Shown: piece by piece, positions 4,803-7,081 of the stretch
Layout of the letters: each line of letters opens with the position of its first letter
Position numbering within the stretch: position 1 is the stretch's first letter
Assembly (NCBI GenBank): GCA_004558535.1
Contig: SFCP01000091.1
Location: 1-7,081, forward strand
Direction: 5' to 3'
Source: Bacteroidales bacterium
Lineage (GTDB): Bacteria; Bacteroidota; Bacteroidia; Bacteroidales; Bacteroidaceae
Length of the DNA: 7,081 bases
Notes under the pieces: generated by a model
Seen by the model: the letters and a program-made list of their open reading frames with translations, nothing else
Told to the model about the DNA's origin: nothing
Databases searched by the model: none
Position numbers and translations under genes: made by a program

Positions 4803-7081
4803 ATGCGCTCTCTCTTTCTGCTCCTTGCACTTTGCACCCTGTCTGCCTTTGGCCAAAACGACCGAAGCAGGATCTTCGGCCGGGTAGTCGACGATTCCGG
4901 CAGCCCCATTGAGTTGGCCACCGTACAGGTGCGGGGACAGGGCGTCCTCACCGTGACCAACCTCCACGGCGAGTACACCCTCTACTGTCAGTCTGCCGAC
5001 TCCGTAGCAGTAGTCTACTCGATGATTGGCTACGAAACGCGTCGCCGCCTGCTTCGCCGCCCTGCCGACTCCGTACGCATAGACATCACCCTGCCCGCCA
5101 TCGATGCTACAATCGGTGAAGCCTTGGTCACGGGGCAGCACCTGCAGACCGGTACTACACAGCGCATCAAACCCGTGGATTCCCACCTCATGCCCTCTAC
5201 CACCGGCAATGGCGTTGAGGAAATCATTGCTACACAGGCCGGTGTCAGTACCCACAACGAACTCTCCTCGCAGTACAACGTGCGCGGCGGCTCGTTCGAT
5301 GAAAACTGCGTCTACCTCAATGGCGTCGAGGTCTATCGTCCGTTCCTCGTCCGTTCCGGTCAGCAGGAGGGACTGAGCATTATCAATTCCGATATGGTGG
5401 AGAGCATCAACTTCTCCTCCGGTGGCTTCGAGGCGCGCTACGGCGACCGCATGTCCTCCGTGCTCGACATCACCTACAAGCGTCCCGAGCACTTCGAAGC
5501 CTCGGCCAACGCCTCCATGCTCGGCACCGGAGCCTATGTGGGATGGGGAGGACCGCATCTCAGTATGATGACTTCCGTGCGCTACAAGACCACGCGCTAT
5601 CTGCTCGGATCCATGGACACCAACGGCGAGTACCGACCCAACTTCCTCGACTACCAGGCCTACCTGTCATGGCGGCCCAACGCTCGCTGGTCGTTCGACG
5701 TATTGGGCAACATCTCCGACAATCACTACAACTTCCGACCCGAAGACCGCGAGACGCATTTCGGCACCATGCAGGAGGCCAAGAGCTTCAAGGTATATTT
5801 CGACGGACAGGAGCGCGACCGCTTCCGCACCCTATTTGGTTCAGCCACACTCACCCGCCATTTCAACTCCGACACCTACCTGGCCCTGCAATTTTCCTCT
5901 TTCAATACCCGCGAGCAGGAAACCTATGACATACAGGGAGAGTATTGGCTGAACGAAGCCACTTCGCAGGAACAACTGGGCGTGGGAACCTACATGGAGC
6001 ATGCCCGCAACCGTCTGCGTGCCAATGTGACCAATGTAGGGCTGCGATTTCGCACACGCCTCAATCGCCATACGTTACAGGCCGAACTCAATTGGCAGCA
6101 CGAAGATATCCGCGAAAATTCCCGGCAGTGGGAGATGCGTGACTCGATGGGCTACTCCCTGCCTCACCAACCCGACGTGTTGCAGCTCATCTTTGCCGAG
6201 CAATCCCGCAATGAACTGAAATCCAACCGCTGGGAAGCTTTTGCGCAAGATACCTGGCGCTTCAAGAACAAGGCAGGTCTCTTCAACCTGACCTACGGCC
6301 TGCGGCTGTCGCATTGGGACTGGAACCGCGAAACCATCGTGTCGCCGCGTGCCTCCATCGGTTGGTTGCCCGCCTTCAGCGAGCGCTGGACCTTCCGCTT
6401 TGCCACAGGTGTCTACTATCAGGCTCCGTTCTACAAAGAGCTGCGCGATACGACCATCGTGGGCGGCATCTCCACCGTCACGCTCAACCGCGATATCCAA
6501 TCGCAGCGCTCCATCCACTTCGTGCTGGGTGGCGACTACACATTCCGCGTGATGGACCGCCCCTTCCGCTTTACCGCTGAAGCCTGGTACAAAGCCCTCT
6601 CCCACCTTGTCCCCTACAGTGTAGACAACGTGCGCATCGTCTACTATGGTCGCAACATGACCAAAGGCTATGCAACCGGCATCGACTTCAAACTCTTTGG
6701 CGAGTTTGTACCCGGCACAGATTCATGGCTCACTTTCTCCATCATGCGTACCAAGGAGAAATACAATGGCGAATGGATACCGCGCCCCACCGACCAACGC
6801 TACAACCTGTCGCTCTATTTCAGCGATTATTTCCCTGGCACCACACGCTGGCTCTTCACCCTGAAGGCTGCGCTGGCCGATGGACTGCCCTTTGGGCCGC
6901 CCCACAGCGACCGCTCCCGGCACACATTCCGTGCTCCTGCCTACAAACGGGTGGACCTCGGTATGCGCTACCGGCTCATCAGTAATGAAGACCGGCACCT
7001 GCGGACACGTAGCGGCGCACGCCTGCTGTTGCGCAACGCCTGGATAGGTCTGGACGCCTTCAACCTGCTCGGCATCAAGAA
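4803..7081 (+). CDS. TonB-dependent outer-membrane receptor, 3' end cut by the window
   Basis: Outer-membrane beta-barrel transporter that imports a ligand using TonB-ExbBD energy; the ligand cannot be told from the sequence. The frame is open from the ATG at 4803 to the right edge (759 codons). Residues 1-17 are a signal peptide, probably cut after Ala-Phe-Gly. Residues about 24-105 form a carboxypeptidase-regulatory-like domain (IFGRVVDDSGSPIELATVQV, later SMIGYE), typical of Bacteroidota receptors. The plug spans about 115-230, with EEIIATQAGVS, YNVRGGS (158-164), VYLNGVEVYRP and GFEARYGDRMSSVLD. From about 230 on, alternating aromatic and polar strands make the barrel. The last residues (NAWIGLDAFNLLGIK) resemble the usual C-terminal strand region, so probably only some tens of residues are missing and full length is near 800. 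It lacks the length and context of a typical SusC, and no SusD follows within the window. The start gives a clean signal peptide after an AT-rich leader without a Shine-Dalgarno site. Confidence 0.95.
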   Translation, partial: MRSLFLLLALCTLSAFGQNDRSRIFGRVVDDSGSPIELATVQVRGQGVLTVTNLHGEYTLYCQSADSVAVVYSMIGYETRRRLLRRPADSVRIDITLPAIDATIGEALVTGQHLQTGTTQRIKPVDSHLMPSTTGNGVEEIIATQAGVSTHNELSSQYNVRGGSFDENCVYLNGVEVYRPFLVRSGQQEGLSIINSDMVESINFSSGGFEARYGDRMSSVLDITYKRPEHFEASANASMLGTGAYVGWGGPHLSMMTSVRYKTTRYLLGSMDTNGEYRPNFLDYQAYLSWRPNARWSFDVLGNISDNHYNFRPEDRETHFGTMQEAKSFKVYFDGQERDRFRTLFGSATLTRHFNSDTYLALQFSSFNTREQETYDIQGEYWLNEATSQEQLGVGTYMEHARNRLRANVTNVGLRFRTRLNRHTLQAELNWQHEDIRENSRQWEMRDSMGYSLPHQPDVLQLIFAEQSRNELKSNRWEAFAQDTWRFKNKAGLFNLTYGLRLSHWDWNRETIVSPRASIGWLPAFSERWTFRFATGVYYQAPFYKELRDTTIVGGISTVTLNRDIQSQRSIHFVLGGDYTFRVMDRPFRFTAEAWYKALSHLVPYSVDNVRIVYYGRNMTKGYATGIDFKLFGEFVPGTDSWLTFSIMRTKEKYNGEWIPRPTDQRYNLSLYFSDYFPGTTRWLFTLKAALADGLPFGPPHSDRSRHTFRAPAYKRVDLGMRYRLISNEDRHLRTRSGARLLLRNAWIGLDAFNLLGIK

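Noticed and set aside
4785..5558. Minus-strand open frame of 257 codons
   Set aside because: It is antisense to the signal peptide, regulatory-like domain and plug of the TonB-dependent receptor, which are unmistakable on the plus strand.

Overview
The window comes from a member of the Bacteroidota, most likely of the order Bacteroidales; genus and species cannot be fixed from the sequence. The evidence is the promoter style (TAnnTTTG and TTTG boxes instead of TTGACA/TATAAT), a TonB-dependent receptor with an N-terminal carboxypeptidase-regulatory-like domain, a tRNA gene with no encoded CCA, and a lipoprotein with a short lipobox. Coding DNA is moderately GC-rich. Between genes there are AT-rich stretches and one unusually GC-rich leader. 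No insertion sequence, phage gene, CRISPR array or other sign of recent transfer was found.

Layout: (1) 1-1307, plus strand: the 3' part of a tannase-like alpha/beta-hydrolase, its start lying before the window. (2) 1365-1545, minus strand: a self-contained tRNA unit consisting of a Bacteroidota-type promoter, an initiator tRNA-fMet gene and a strong intrinsic terminator facing the end of the hydrolase gene. (3) 1490-1808: a divergent intergenic region with the tRNA promoter on one side and a GC-rich probable leader of the next operon on the other. (4) 1809-4633, plus strand: a two-gene operon, a small predicted lipoprotein overlapping by ATGA with a UvrD/PcrA-type superfamily 1 helicase. (5) 4634-4802: a weak hairpin terminator and an AT-rich leader with short TTCCTA repeats. 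(6) 4803-7081, plus strand: a TonB-dependent outer-membrane receptor, open to the right edge and lacking probably only a few tens of residues.

The genes do not form one pathway. The helicase is a housekeeping DNA-repair enzyme, the tRNA serves translation initiation, and the receptor and hydrolase fit nutrient acquisition typical of Bacteroidota, although they are separated and nothing ties them to a common substrate. No SusD-like partner is visible beside the receptor inside the window.

I found no convincing new system. The points most worth a second look are the initiator tRNA whose anticodon stem carries A29:U41 in place of the usual third G:C pair, a five-unit 21-bp in-frame repeat encoding the linker before the helicase's C-terminal domain, a Gly/Pro/Arg/Gln-rich insertion in the hydrolase, and the structured GC-rich leader before the lipoprotein-helicase operon.
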